Below, piece after piece: positions 1 through 8,035 of a DNA stretch of 64,000 nt (position 1 is the stretch's first letter; the number at the start of each line of letters is the position of its first letter). The stretch spans positions 62,001 to 126,000 of the forward strand of contig JAQVCT010000007.1 in assembly GCA_028689655.1 (NCBI GenBank). Reading direction: 5' to 3'. A model generated the notes under the pieces. It was not told the DNA's origin and did no database searches. It saw only the letters and a program-made list of their open reading frames with translations. Position numbers and translations under genes: made by a program. Source of the DNA: Lachnospiraceae bacterium (GTDB lineage: Bacteria > Bacillota > Clostridia > Lachnospirales > Lachnospiraceae).

Positions 1-84
1 GGTAGCCGTTGACAGCATAGCCACCGCTACGCACACCATTACAAATGCATTTCTAATTTGTTTCCAATCTCTTTTTTTCCTCAT
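1..84 (-). CDS. N-terminus of a secreted protein, cut by the window edge
   Basis: An ATG at 84 opens a frame that runs off the window. It is preceded by AGGGAGAAAG at good spacing. The 28 visible residues have a basic start (MRKKRDWKQ), a hydrophobic core (FVMVCVAVAML) and STAT at the edge, which is a signal-peptide layout. The ending resembles the leaders of camelysin/TasA-like surface proteins handled by SipW-type signal peptidases, but this is inference from a short fragment. The following gene is a single-span membrane protein, so the two may form one export locus. Confidence 0.6.
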   Translation of the reverse strand, partial: MRKKRDWKQIRNAFVMVCVAVAMLSTAT

Positions 85-145
85 GTTCGCTTTCTCCCTT
101 ATCATAAGATAGTTTTGTTTTTATACTATTTGTATATCATTTTCG

Positions 146-1045
146 TCAATATTTGAACTTCATGATCATCTCGATGTTGCCACCTAAGATATTATCGATA
201 CATTCCGGATCTTCCCCCTCCAGCCAGATGACCACTGTATATTTATCCATCTCGTTGGGCTCCAGTGCATCACACTCCGAGGAACACACGATTTTCGTGG
301 ATGCAAAGGGTGTGGTATTCAATTTATATTTTCCACTGGACTGATCCATGGTGACCATCTTGCTGTCCACCGCATCCTTCGCAAAGGGAAACTCATATTC
401 CGATTTCTGGCTTTCCGCCCCTCCGCTGGCACTGGGTGCCGCATAAATCCGCTGTCTGCCATTATAATAGAGCATGACCCAGACCGCCTTGTCAATTCCC
501 TTGCTCATATTTCGAATGGTCAGTGCATAGTTGTAATTCTGGGGGTCCAATCCATAGTTTTTGATGTAAAAAGTATGGGCGATATAATCCATTCCATTAT
601 GGGGTCCATCTATCTTGTCCACCTCTGGATCAATATCAAAGATACTGATATTGTCCGCTTCCGGAATCGCTGTTCCCTTCAGCAGTACTTTGGGTTCCTC
701 AAATCCCGGCGTGTCCGACAGCATCAGCTTTTCTTCTCCCGGGTGATCCACTCTGATAACGAATTCCCCCGCCCCAGTGTAAAAGGCTGCCATCACATAC
801 CCCACCGACAGCACCGTACCGATGACTGCGATTCCCTGCCAGGCTGCTGTCATACGGAAGATGCTGCGGGTAACGCTTTTACCACCTACCCACCAGTGCC
901 GAAATCGGTTGATACTGTCAAATCGAAGTCCGCCTTTTTTCTTTACGAAAGGATTCCATTTTTGTTTTTCATTTGTATTGTCTATTTTATCTTTTGACTT
1001 CTTTTTTCCAAACATTGATTGTCCATCAATACTTTCTTTATTCAT
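146..1045 (-). CDS. Single-span membrane-anchored extracellular protein, unknown function
   Basis: Not recognised as a named family. The 299-residue protein has a highly charged, Lys-rich N-terminus (1-60), one hydrophobic span at about residues 68-90 and a ~200-residue C-terminal part with extracellular-like composition, so it is probably a cytosol-in, outside-out anchor. The C-terminal part is Asp/Glu-, Tyr- and Asn-rich with alternating beta-like stretches. It sits 61 bases upstream, in transcription order, of the signal-peptide gene at the left edge, and both are on the minus strand. The start at 1045 has only a weak ribosome-binding site; ATG at 1015 is an alternative. Confidence 0.6.
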   Translation of the reverse strand: MNKESIDGQSMFGKKKSKDKIDNTNEKQKWNPFVKKKGGLRFDSINRFRHWWVGGKSVTRSIFRMTAAWQGIAVIGTVLSVGYVMAAFYTGAGEFVIRVDHPGEEKLMLSDTPGFEEPKVLLKGTAIPEADNISIFDIDPEVDKIDGPHNGMDYIAHTFYIKNYGLDPQNYNYALTIRNMSKGIDKAVWVMLYYNGRQRIYAAPSASGGAESQKSEYEFPFAKDAVDSKMVTMDQSSGKYKLNTTPFASTKIVCSSECDALEPNEMDKYTVVIWLEGEDPECIDNILGGNIEMIMKFKY

Positions 1046-1072
1046 TCTTTGTTGATTTTTGTCGTTTTAAAT

Positions 1073-1774
1073 TTATGTAATAGATCTGTCTGCGTCTTTT
1101 GTATCCTGTATCTGTTTTCCGTTCATCTTGATGTCCAGAAGTTCAATCTCATTTTTGCATCTTTGAAAACACTCCACCAGCTTCGGTTGAAATAATTTTC
1201 CCGATAAGGCTTTGATCTCCTTCATGGCTTTCTCACTATTCATACTTTCCCGATAAGGTTTCCAACTGGTCATCCCGTCATAGGTATCCACAATGGCACA
1301 CATACGCGCCATACAGGGGATTTTCTCTCCCTTTAAGCCTTCCGGATAGCCGGTTCCGTTCCACCGCTCATGATGGTATACCGCCACATCTCTGAAATGT
1401 GGCATGATCTGCTCTGGAAAAAATGGAAAATACACACTTTTCTCTGCCTGCAGCGCATAAATTGTGTGATTCTTAATTTCTTTTACCTCTTCCTCTGTGA
1501 GCTTTGTCACCTTATTGTAGATCTCCATAGGGATATAATACCTGCCTATGTCATGTAAGCGGAAAATTGCTTCTGAAAACTCCAATATCTCTTCCGGTGG
1601 CAGATTGGGAAGTACCTCCTCCCGATACACCCGCTCCAGGAAAGCCTGTCCATACTTGGATACCCGATACATATGCATACGAATATCCCGTGGAATCGTG
1701 CTGTACAGACTGTTTATATTGGGATAAATACCCGACTTTGAACTTTTCATAAGGGATTTATCAGAGACGATCAT
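1073..1774 (-). CDS. Stand-alone HD-GYP-type phosphohydrolase domain protein
   Basis: HD-GYP proteins are metal-dependent phosphodiesterases that often degrade cyclic-di-GMP. The 233-residue protein has His34 as probable first ligand, the HD pair at 74-75 in LHDIG, His103, and HHERWNGTGYP at about 134-144 followed by GLKG and IVDTYDGMTS. The usual Asp of HHExxDGxGYP is Asn here, a variant that may or may not change activity. There is no receiver domain, PAS domain or membrane span, so it is a bare cytosolic catalytic domain. The gene lies 27 bases upstream of the membrane-anchor gene and could be cotranscribed with it. Cyclic-di-GMP specificity is not shown by the sequence. Confidence 0.8.
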   Translation of the reverse strand: MIVSDKSLMKSSKSGIYPNINSLYSTIPRDIRMHMYRVSKYGQAFLERVYREEVLPNLPPEEILEFSEAIFRLHDIGRYYIPMEIYNKVTKLTEEEVKEIKNHTIYALQAEKSVYFPFFPEQIMPHFRDVAVYHHERWNGTGYPEGLKGEKIPCMARMCAIVDTYDGMTSWKPYRESMNSEKAMKEIKALSGKLFQPKLVECFQRCKNEIELLDIKMNGKQIQDTKDADRSIT

Positions 1775-1930
1775 TGAGACCTACTTTCTGTAATTTACAT
1801 AATTTTTATTCAACTATTACAACAATTGCTATTATTCAGCAAATACTAATAGTTTATATTAACATAATTATATGATTATTTCAATAAAAAAAGCTATTTC
1901 TACTATCTTTTTAACTACTGATAGTATAAT

Positions 1931-1962
1931 GAAAAAGAAATACCCCTATAGGAGGTATTTCT
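1931..1962 (-). terminator. ligA terminator overlapping the stop codon
   Basis: On the minus strand AGAAATACC pairs with GGTATTTCT around a 9-base loop that contains the ligA TAG stop, and a run of T follows. It should end transcription of rluF-ligA before the HD-GYP gene. Confidence 0.7.
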
Positions 1963-3901
1963 CTATAAATTCATCTTCTGTTAAAATTTCCACATTTAAT
2001 TCTTTTGCTTTCTTATTTTTAGAGGATGTGGATGTCACGTCGTTATTAATCAGACAATTTGTCTTAGATGTGACACTTCCCGTCACTTTTCCACCCTTTT
2101 TCTCGATGGCTTCCTTCATGGCATTTCGATTCTCATAATGTACCAGACTTCCAGTGATGACGAAGACCTTTCCCTGGAGCGTCTGTCCCTCCGTGTCAAA
2201 GCTTTCCTCCTCAATATGCACTTCCTGTAAGAGATGTTCCAGACGTTCCATGTGCACTTCCGATTGGAAATATTCCATGAATGTCCCTGCAATCACTTCC
2301 CCCACACCGTCAATGGCACTGAGTTCCTCCACATCTGCCTGTCTCATCCGTTCCAGATCATTACGATATTCCCGACAGATCATCTTCGCGTTGGCAAGCC
2401 CGATATTGGCAATTCCAAGTCCATAGATCAACTTTGGCAACGTGGTATTTCTGGCGTTCTCGATACTGTTCATGAGGTTCTGGTAAGATTTTTCTCCCAG
2501 TCCATCCATCTGTACGATTTCTTCCCGGTATTGATCCAGATGGAAAATATCTGCATATTCATGGATATATCCTTTTCCGATGAATTTCTCCAGCGTCGCC
2601 TCAGACAGTCCGTCAATATTCAGTGCATCCCGGCTGGCGAAAAGCGCAAAGGATTTTAACTTTTTAGCGGCACAAGCCGGATTGACACAATAGAGAGACT
2701 GCACGTCGCTCACCTGCCTGATCTCTGTCTGACCACCGCAGACCGGACAGACCTCCGGGATCTCCACACAGTCACTCTTCGTGAGATTATCCGCGATCTG
2801 GGGAATGATCATGTTCGCTTTATACACTGTGATCCTGTCCCCGATTCCCAGATGTAATCCCCGCATAATGCTGATATTGTGCACGGAAGCCCTGCTCACT
2901 GTGGTACCTTCCAGCTCCACCGGCTCGAAGATCGCCACCGGGTTGATGAGGCCGGTACGGCTGGGACTCCACTCGATCTCTTTCAGGGTGGTCTCCCTGA
3001 TCTCATCCTGCCACTTAAATGCGATGGAATCTCTGGGGAACTTGGCTGTCATACCAAGGCTCTGCCCATAAGCAATATCATCGTAACTCAGCACCAGTCC
3101 ATCGGATGGAATCTCAAAGGTCTGTATGTCCGCTTCATATATTTCGATGGTATCCATAATGGAAGCTTCCGTCACTCTCTTGTATGGCACTACTTCAAAC
3201 CCCTGTCCCTGCAGGAATAAAAATTGCTGTTCCCTGGAATTTTTGAAATCCACTCCATCTGCTCTCACCAGCGCAAAAGCAATGAATCGCACATTTCTCC
3301 TGGCTGTGATCTCATTATTCAACTGACGCACGGAACCGCTGCACAGATTTCTGGGATTCTTATATCTGGCATCCACATCCTCGATCTGTTCATTGATGGT
3401 CTCAAAATCCTTATAACTGATTACCGCTTCCCCTCGGAGGATCAATTCTCCCTGATAGGAAATAGACAGTGGGATGTTCTTAAAGACCCTGGCGTTTCCG
3501 GTTATCACTTCCCCCACTTCACCGTTTCCCCGCGTTACAGCTTTTGCAAGTTTTCCGTCACGATAGGTGAGTACCACTGTCAAGCCATCCAACTTCCAGG
3601 ACATGAGAGCTTCCTGTCCGTTTAGCCAGTCCCGCAATTCTTCTCTGGATTTCGTCTTTCCCAGAGAAAGCATGGGTTGGTCATGCCGTTCCTTCGGTAA
3701 CTCATCCACCGCTTCAAAACCGACATTTACCGTAGGACTGTTGGCGAGAACCACTCCCGTCTCCGCTTCCAGAGAAATTAATTCATCATATAATTTATCA
3801 TATTCCAAGTTGCTGATGATTTCTTTATCTTCTGCATAATAGGCTCTTGATGCCTTATTTAAGATTTCTATTAATTCTTTGATTCTAACTGTTTTTTCCA
3901 T
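1946..3901 (-). CDS. ligA: NAD-dependent DNA ligase LigA
   Basis: LigA seals nicked DNA in replication and repair using NAD+. The sequence shows the adenylation-domain KLDG motif (Lys about 103) with YRDGKL and TRGNGEVGEVIT, an OB fold, a zinc site CPVCGG...CVNPAC, helix-hairpin-helix repeats and a C-terminal BRCT domain with KVFVITGSL. Length (651 residues) is close to the usual ~665. The ATG at 3901 is chosen because GGAGG stands directly upstream; the GTG at 3913 has no such site. It overlaps the end of the pseudouridine synthase gene by 17 bases, implying translational coupling. Confidence 0.97.
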   Translation of the reverse strand: MEKTVRIKELIEILNKASRAYYAEDKEIISNLEYDKLYDELISLEAETGVVLANSPTVNVGFEAVDELPKERHDQPMLSLGKTKSREELRDWLNGQEALMSWKLDGLTVVLTYRDGKLAKAVTRGNGEVGEVITGNARVFKNIPLSISYQGELILRGEAVISYKDFETINEQIEDVDARYKNPRNLCSGSVRQLNNEITARRNVRFIAFALVRADGVDFKNSREQQFLFLQGQGFEVVPYKRVTEASIMDTIEIYEADIQTFEIPSDGLVLSYDDIAYGQSLGMTAKFPRDSIAFKWQDEIRETTLKEIEWSPSRTGLINPVAIFEPVELEGTTVSRASVHNISIMRGLHLGIGDRITVYKANMIIPQIADNLTKSDCVEIPEVCPVCGGQTEIRQVSDVQSLYCVNPACAAKKLKSFALFASRDALNIDGLSEATLEKFIGKGYIHEYADIFHLDQYREEIVQMDGLGEKSYQNLMNSIENARNTTLPKLIYGLGIANIGLANAKMICREYRNDLERMRQADVEELSAIDGVGEVIAGTFMEYFQSEVHMERLEHLLQEVHIEEESFDTEGQTLQGKVFVITGSLVHYENRNAMKEAIEKKGGKVTGSVTSKTNCLINNDVTSTSSKNKKAKELNVEILTEDEFIEKYLL

Positions 3902-4622
3902 GATCCTCCACACACTGTCGATATAGTTCTTCCAGTTCCTCTCCGTATAATTCCCGATAGGTTCCTTCTTTTAGTTTGCCCAGTTCTATATTCATCACAC
4001 GCACTCTTTTTAATTGTTTCACCTCATAGCCGCAGTACTGGCACATACGCCTGATCTGGCGGTTCAGACCCTGGGTCAATATGATGCGAAAGGTGTACGT
4101 CCCTATTTTCTGAATATTGCAAGTCCTTGTGGTGGCATCCAACTCTTTCAAGTAGATTCCGCCACCCATTTTCTTCAGAAATTCGTCATTGATCGCCTTG
4201 TCCACCTTCACGATGTATTCCTTTTCATGTTTATTGACTGCTCTGGTCATCTTCTGGATGAGATCACCATCATTACTCATGATGATCAGACCTTCCGAAT
4301 CCTTGTCCAGTCTGCCTGCATAAGTAACTCTAATGGGGTACTTCATGTAATCCGTGATGGTAATCTTCGCATGGGGATCTTTCTCCGTGCAGGTCACCCC
4401 CACCGGCTTGTTAAATGCCAGCACCACTCTTTTTCTGGAAGACTGTACCTTCTTCCCATGCACCTGAACCTCATTCCGATCCGTAACACGGTCTCCCATG
4501 CTGGCGATTCTGCCGTCGATCTTCACTTTTCCACTGTCAATGAGACGGTCTGCCTCCCTGCGGGAGCAGATTCCACACTCTGCCAGATATTTATTTAAAC
4601 GCACGCCCTGTTGCTCTGCCAT
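3885..4622 (-). CDS. rluF: Pseudouridine synthase of the RsuA/RluB/RluF family
   Basis: Converts specific uridines of ribosomal RNA to pseudouridine. An N-terminal S4 RNA-binding domain (VRLNKYLAECGICSRREAD, residues 7-25) is followed by the catalytic domain with GRLDKDSEGL, whose Asp is the nucleophile, and the GLNRQIRRMC motif. The pattern best fits RluF (23S rRNA U2604 in E. coli), but RluB or RsuA specificity cannot be excluded from sequence alone. It is first in an operon with ligA, with overlapping genes. Confidence 0.9.
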   Translation of the reverse strand: MAEQQGVRLNKYLAECGICSRREADRLIDSGKVKIDGRIASMGDRVTDRNEVQVHGKKVQSSRKRVVLAFNKPVGVTCTEKDPHAKITITDYMKYPIRVTYAGRLDKDSEGLIIMSNDGDLIQKMTRAVNKHEKEYIVKVDKAINDEFLKKMGGGIYLKELDATTRTCNIQKIGTYTFRIILTQGLNRQIRRMCQYCGYEVKQLKRVRVMNIELGKLKEGTYRELYGEELEELYRQCVEDHGKNS

Positions 4623-4728
4623 ATTTTAAGTTCCCTTTTCTACTCATTTTCCCTTTATTTTCTTTTGCCTTCTCTAAGTGAATATAATATGAAAATATTG
4701 TACTTAATTACCACGGAGACTTATCTGT

Positions 4729-5160
4729 TTACAAAAGTGTATCCAACATGGACTCCCCCAATACACGTATTCCCTTTGCTTTCAGGAGCGCGGCTGTGAC
4801 GCCGTCCCCCTCTATTTTCTCTCCGCTGAACGTCCCATCATAGATGTACCCGCTTCCACAGGAGGGACTTCTCTCCTTGAGAACTGCCAGTTTGCAATCA
4901 TAGAATTTCGCCAGACGCAGGATCTCTTCCGCTCCCCTTTGGTACTCAGCGGTAACATCCGTTCCCTTGCAGGTCATCACTCTGTCATCTGCACGCTCCG
5001 CCGCATCCCGCGGTGTGGCAAGTCCTCCATAGATTTCCGGACAGACAGGGATCAACTGATACTTTTCCCGTAACTCCTCCATATGCTCCTGTAATACTCC
5101 TGTTCCGTCATAGCGGCAATGTACGCCCAGCAGACAGGCACTCACTAATATCGCTTCCAT
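4729..5160 (-). CDS. DUF523 family protein
   Basis: A small conserved cytosolic protein of unknown biochemical role. Family marks are SACLLG.HCRYDG at the N-terminus, CPEIYGGLATPR in the middle and KERSPSCGSGYIYDGTF near the C-terminus; the conserved cysteines suggest metal or sulfur chemistry, which is inference. ATG at 5160 gives the usual family start MEAILVSACLLG; ATG at 5172 and an upstream start at 5196 are also in frame. The gene overlaps the 3' end of the upstream membrane-protein gene, so the two are probably coupled. Confidence 0.85.
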   Translation of the reverse strand: MEAILVSACLLGVHCRYDGTGVLQEHMEELREKYQLIPVCPEIYGGLATPRDAAERADDRVMTCKGTDVTAEYQRGAEEILRLAKFYDCKLAVLKERSPSCGSGYIYDGTFSGEKIEGDGVTAALLKAKGIRVLGESMLDTLL

Positions 5161-6178
5161 CACTTCGTCCATCCTTTTCCGTTGCCGTATCATCATTCGA
5201 TTTCAAAATTTTCGCTTCCTCCATGCCACTTACCCCACTATTATCTGCTCCCGGATCGGACACCATGGGGTTTTCTGCCACTGTTTCGACTTCATTTATT
5301 GCACTATCATTCTCTTCTATGGATGGCACATTTTCTTTCGTTATTTTCTTTTTTCCTGAAAAAGTCTTCCTGAACCACTTCGGTATCCTGCCAATTTTTT
5401 CTTTCCGGCGGTTCTGATGCTCCAGTTTTTTCATTCTCCTGGCATTGCGTTTTACCTCTTTACCAGCAATCTTTTCGATGTCACGGATACGGTCTCTGGC
5501 ATCTGCCGCTTTTTTCTTTTCTTTGCGATATGGATTATAGAAAAATCCCGACAACGTGCTGATCAACAGCAATACAATATTAATCATGGAGAAAATTGGC
5601 AGTAATAAATCATACTCCGCAAATTTCAACTCATAGCACAGGAAGAGGATAAACATCATGGGCAATATGAACAGATGAAGGAATCCACACAGTCCATTCA
5701 TGACCTTTCCTCTCTTATCCTGTGTCAATAAAGCCGCCTCAAGTGCCGTTCCCGCCAGCATATAGAGACTGACTTGGGACTGAAATCCATGGAGAGCGCC
5801 TGAAACTACGATAAGTGCCATAGACAATAGAAAAGCACAGAAAGTAAATCCATTATAATAGGCTTTTTTACGTTCCTCCATCCCCTGCAGGGTATCCAGG
5901 GAGATTCCATTCAGTTCATAGATCTGTCTCTCCATATCAGACTTGAACTCCTGGTTATATCTCCTGCGTTCCACAGTCTGCTCCATACCTTCCTCAATGG
6001 ATGCGTTAAGATTTTGGATAACTTTCTCCTCTTCCAAAAGCCTTTCCAGAAACTGATTCTCCGATTCCCGCTGTTTTTCCATCTGCTTTTTGATCCACTG
6101 TATTTTCTGTACTCTGGTATTGTCTCCCAATGCCGTTTCCTCTGGTGCTTCATTTACTGACAGTTCTTTCGTGTCCAT
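5108..6178 (-). CDS. Multi-span membrane protein with coiled-coil N-terminus, unknown function
   Basis: No family recognised. Of 356 residues, about 20-110 are charged and heptad-like (a likely coiled coil), followed by four hydrophobic segments at about 115-225 and a basic stretch (NPYRKEKKKAADARDRIRDIE) continuing into a Lys-rich segment. The last ~70 residues are acidic, low-complexity and rich in Ser/Asp/Glu. Start is supported by AAAGGAGATAATTGT before the ATG. It overlaps the DUF523 gene by about 50 bases. Confidence 0.6.
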   Translation of the reverse strand: MDTKELSVNEAPEETALGDNTRVQKIQWIKKQMEKQRESENQFLERLLEEEKVIQNLNASIEEGMEQTVERRRYNQEFKSDMERQIYELNGISLDTLQGMEERKKAYYNGFTFCAFLLSMALIVVSGALHGFQSQVSLYMLAGTALEAALLTQDKRGKVMNGLCGFLHLFILPMMFILFLCYELKFAEYDLLLPIFSMINIVLLLISTLSGFFYNPYRKEKKKAADARDRIRDIEKIAGKEVKRNARRMKKLEHQNRRKEKIGRIPKWFRKTFSGKKKITKENVPSIEENDSAINEVETVAENPMVSDPGADNSGVSGMEEAKILKSNDDTATEKDGRSDGSDISECLSAGRTLPL

Positions 6179-6213
6179 ACAATTATCTCCTTTGGTACTG
6201 CTCGTATGTCTCT

Positions 6214-6242
6214 ATTATAGTCAACTCCAAAATAATGCGCAA
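6214..6242 (-). promoter_or_regulatory. Candidate sigma-A promoter for the 5108-6178 gene
   Basis: On the minus strand TTGCGC and TATAAT are separated by 17 bases. The outer two bases of the -35 box belong to the dispersed repeat that begins at 6241. Confidence 0.45.
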
Positions 6243-6339
6243 GAACAAAGTGTCTTCGATACTCTTATGTTGACACTACTTTACTGACACTTTGCTTCGG
6301 ATATTAGCAGTATCATTTATGATGCTGCCAATAGGAAAT
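6241..6339 (+). repeat. Dispersed structured intergenic repeat, copy A
   Basis: This 99-base block is almost identical to the reverse complement of 41260-41355. The first 60 positions differ at four, and the rest differs mainly by a 3-base indel in a hairpin loop. It contains CAAAGTGTC (6246-6254) paired with GACACTTTG, and a second hairpin in which TATTAGCAGTATCA faces TGATGCTGCCAATA. No ORF crosses it. It lies between the bioY terminator and the promoter of the next gene. Confidence 0.85.
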
Positions 6340-6367
6340 TTCAAAGAATTTTCCTATTAAAGAACAA

Positions 6368-6412
6368 AACAGGATTTCCAGACTTATTACTTTCTCGTCC
6401 GAAAATCCTGTT
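6368..6412 (-). terminator. bioY: Hairpin downstream of bioY
   Basis: AACAGGATTT at 6368 pairs with AAATCCTGTT ending at 6412, with further inner pairing CGGAC/GTCTG. On the minus strand the stem is followed by TTGTTC. It begins 11 bases after the bioY stop. Confidence 0.6.
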
Positions 6413-6422
6413 GTATTTTTTA

Positions 6423-6968
6423 TTAACGATACAGATTTGCCTTTATGAGCTGTTTTCTGATCTGTGGTCCTGCCAGCATGGCGATAACGATCTTGGCAAG
6501 ATCTCCCGGGATAAAAGGAATCACACCTGCTGCCAATGCTGCCGCAAATCCCATTCCTGCTGAATATGCCAGCCATGCGGTACCAAATGCATAGCAGACT
6601 GCTGTGCCCAATACCATTCCGATAAAATGCAGATACCATTTACCTGGAAATTTATCGATGAACAATCCTGCTATAACTGCCATCACGATAAATCCGATCA
6701 AATATCCTCCTGTTGGCCCGAATAACTTTGCCGGCCCGCTGGTAAACGCCGAGAAAACAGGAACACCGATAAATCCAATACACAGATAAATCAGATAACT
6801 GATGGTTCCCTTTTTGCATCCTAATGCATAAAGGGCAAAATACACTGCTAAGTTGGTAAAAGAAATGGGTACGACTCCAATGGGAATTGATAAGGGTCCT
6901 AAGACACAAGTCACTGCTGCCATGACTCCGATTACTGCTAATTGTGCTACTGTAAGTTTGTTTTTCAT
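6423..6968 (-). CDS. bioY: BioY biotin transporter substrate-binding component
   Basis: BioY is the S component that captures biotin in the membrane, alone or with an ECF ATPase module. The 181-residue protein has the family start LTVAQLAVIGVMAAVTCVLG, six hydrophobic segments, and the signatures KLFGPTGGYLIGFI and GVIPFIPGDLAKI. No ECF ATPase or EcfT gene is in the window, so shared ECF machinery encoded elsewhere is likely. Its promoter overlaps a BirA-like operator, pointing to repression when biotin is plentiful. Start is supported by AGAGAGGATTTTTT before the ATG. Confidence 0.95.
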   Translation of the reverse strand: MKNKLTVAQLAVIGVMAAVTCVLGPLSIPIGVVPISFTNLAVYFALYALGCKKGTISYLIYLCIGFIGVPVFSAFTSGPAKLFGPTGGYLIGFIVMAVIAGLFIDKFPGKWYLHFIGMVLGTAVCYAFGTAWLAYSAGMGFAAALAAGVIPFIPGDLAKIVIAMLAGPQIRKQLIKANLYR

Positions 6969-7043
6969 AAAAAATCCTCTCTCCGCTTTTTCTTCGTGTA
7001 GAAATCTTCATAGTGATACCGTATTTTCTGCACTCTGAGGATT

Positions 7044-7072
7044 ATCATACTCCGATGCGTTTTGATTGTCAA
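7044..7072 (-). promoter_or_regulatory. bioY: Sigma-A promoter of bioY
   Basis: On the minus strand TTGACA (7067-7072) is followed after exactly 17 bases by TATGAT (7044-7049). The -35 box lies inside the left arm of the BirA-like operator, so repressor binding would block RNA polymerase. Confidence 0.85.
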
Positions 7073-7097
7073 CCTTATTTTATGTGTGGTTGACAAT
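7065..7097. promoter_or_regulatory. BirA-like biotin operator
   Basis: ATTGTCAACC and GGTTGACAAT form perfect 10-base arms with a 13-base spacer. This matches the bacterial BirA operator form TTGTAAACC-N13-16-GGTTTACAA with one changed base per arm. It sits over the bioY -35 box. Assignment is by motif and context. Confidence 0.8.
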
Positions 7098-7150
7098 ATG
7101 GATTTTCTTGAATTTTATTTCTTTATTGTGTTATTCTTTATTTTTCTATT

Positions 7151-7238
7151 CTACTATTTTTATTCTGTTATTCTACTATTTTTATTCTGTTATTCTACTA
7201 TTTTTATTCTGTTATTCTGCTATTCTTATTCTGTTATT
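7151..7238. repeat. 22-base pyrimidine-rich tandem repeat
   Basis: Three perfect copies of a 22-base unit beginning CTACTATTTTTATTCTG lie at 7151-7172, 7173-7194 and 7195-7216. A fourth variant copy follows at 7217-7238, and decayed TATTC-type copies flank the block out to about 7265. One strand is almost pure pyrimidine. It sits between the 3' end of the rubredoxin-flavin reductase gene and the bioY operator. No coding role is credible. Confidence 0.9.
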
Positions 7239-7303
7239 CTGCTATTCTTCTATTCTTTATTCTGTTATCCTTTATAATTCTATTTATATCCCTTTCTATG
7301 TCG

Positions 7304-7903
7304 TCAAAGCTTCTCAAAATCTGCTGCGCCATGCTTACAGATGGGACAGATGAAATCTGGTGGAAGTACATCTCCCTCGTAGATATAACCGCAGATCTTA
7401 CAGATATATCCCGACTTTTTGGTCTCCTGCTTTTTCGGCTTGATGTTATCCTGGTAATAGGAATATGTGACAGACTCTAATCCGCTTACAAGCTCCGCAT
7501 CTGTTACGTCTGCTAAGAATAAAGTGTGTGTCCCAAGATCTATCTCCTGTATCACCTTACCTGAGATATAGGCACTGGCATGCTCCGGCAGATAGAACAG
7601 TCCGTTTTCACTTCTTCGATAACCGCCGGCACTGAATTTATCCACGTCACGTCCACTCTGAAAGCCAAAATTCTGGAAGATGGAGAATGGAGCAGTCTGA
7701 TCCAGTATGGATAAGTTAAATTCCTTTGTCTCCTGTATCATATCATGGGTAAGGTTCTGTTTATTCACCGCGATGGTGATTCTGTTAGGCGTGGTGGTGA
7801 CCTGCGCCGCGGTATTGATAATACAGCCGTTATCTTTCTCTCCTGACTTCGCACTTAATACGAACAGACCATAGGATAATTTGAACATTGCATTATTATT
7901 CAT
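7304..7903 (-). CDS. hrb: Flavin reductase-rubredoxin fusion (Hrb-like high-molecular-weight rubredoxin)
   Basis: Residues 1 to about 155 form an FMN-binding split-barrel flavin reductase domain, including NTAAQVTTTPNRITIAVNK and GRDVDKFSAGG. The last ~45 residues are a rubredoxin with CKICGYIYEGD and CPICKHGAADF, so all four iron-binding cysteines are present. In Moorella such a fusion passes electrons from NADH to the flavodiiron protein FprA to reduce oxygen or nitric oxide; that role here is by homology. No fprA is next to it. ATG at 7903 is preferred because GGAG lies 5 bases upstream; GTG at 7909 is alternative. A consensus promoter and a PerR-like palindrome precede it. Confidence 0.88.
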   Translation of the reverse strand: MNNNAMFKLSYGLFVLSAKSGEKDNGCIINTAAQVTTTPNRITIAVNKQNLTHDMIQETKEFNLSILDQTAPFSIFQNFGFQSGRDVDKFSAGGYRRSENGLFYLPEHASAYISGKVIQEIDLGTHTLFLADVTDAELVSGLESVTYSYYQDNIKPKKQETKKSGYICKICGYIYEGDVLPPDFICPICKHGAADFEKL

Positions 7904-7970
7904 TGCCACTCCATTCTGTGATCCCTTTGATCACTGAAACATTCTTTTCTCTCTTATTCCATTTGTTTTT

Positions 7971-7993
7971 ATAATAGTAATAATTACTATTAT
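7971..7993. promoter_or_regulatory. PerR/Fur-type palindrome in the hrb promoter
   Basis: ATAATAGTAAT and ATTACTATTAT are perfect 11-base arms around one central base. The inner 15 bases, TAGTAAT-A-ATTACTA, have the 7-1-7 layout of PerR boxes (TTATAAT-N-ATTATAA). It lies directly after the hrb -10 box, over the expected start site. A near-identical site precedes grcA at 48608-48628. Confidence 0.7.
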
Positions 7994-7994
7994 T

Positions 7995-8023
7995 AGTATA
8001 TTCTACTTTATTCCTATTGTCAA
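7995..8023 (-). promoter_or_regulatory. hrb: Sigma-A promoter of hrb
   Basis: On the minus strand TTGACA (8018-8023) and TATACT (7995-8000) are 17 bases apart, followed at once by the palindrome. Confidence 0.85.
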
Positions 8024-8035
8024 GCTATTGCTGGC

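Noticed and set aside
7062-7353. Plus-strand ORFs rich in Phe, Tyr, Leu and Ile across the tandem repeat
   Set aside because: Low-complexity reading of pyrimidine repeats; they overlap the bioY operator and the end of the rubredoxin-flavin reductase gene.
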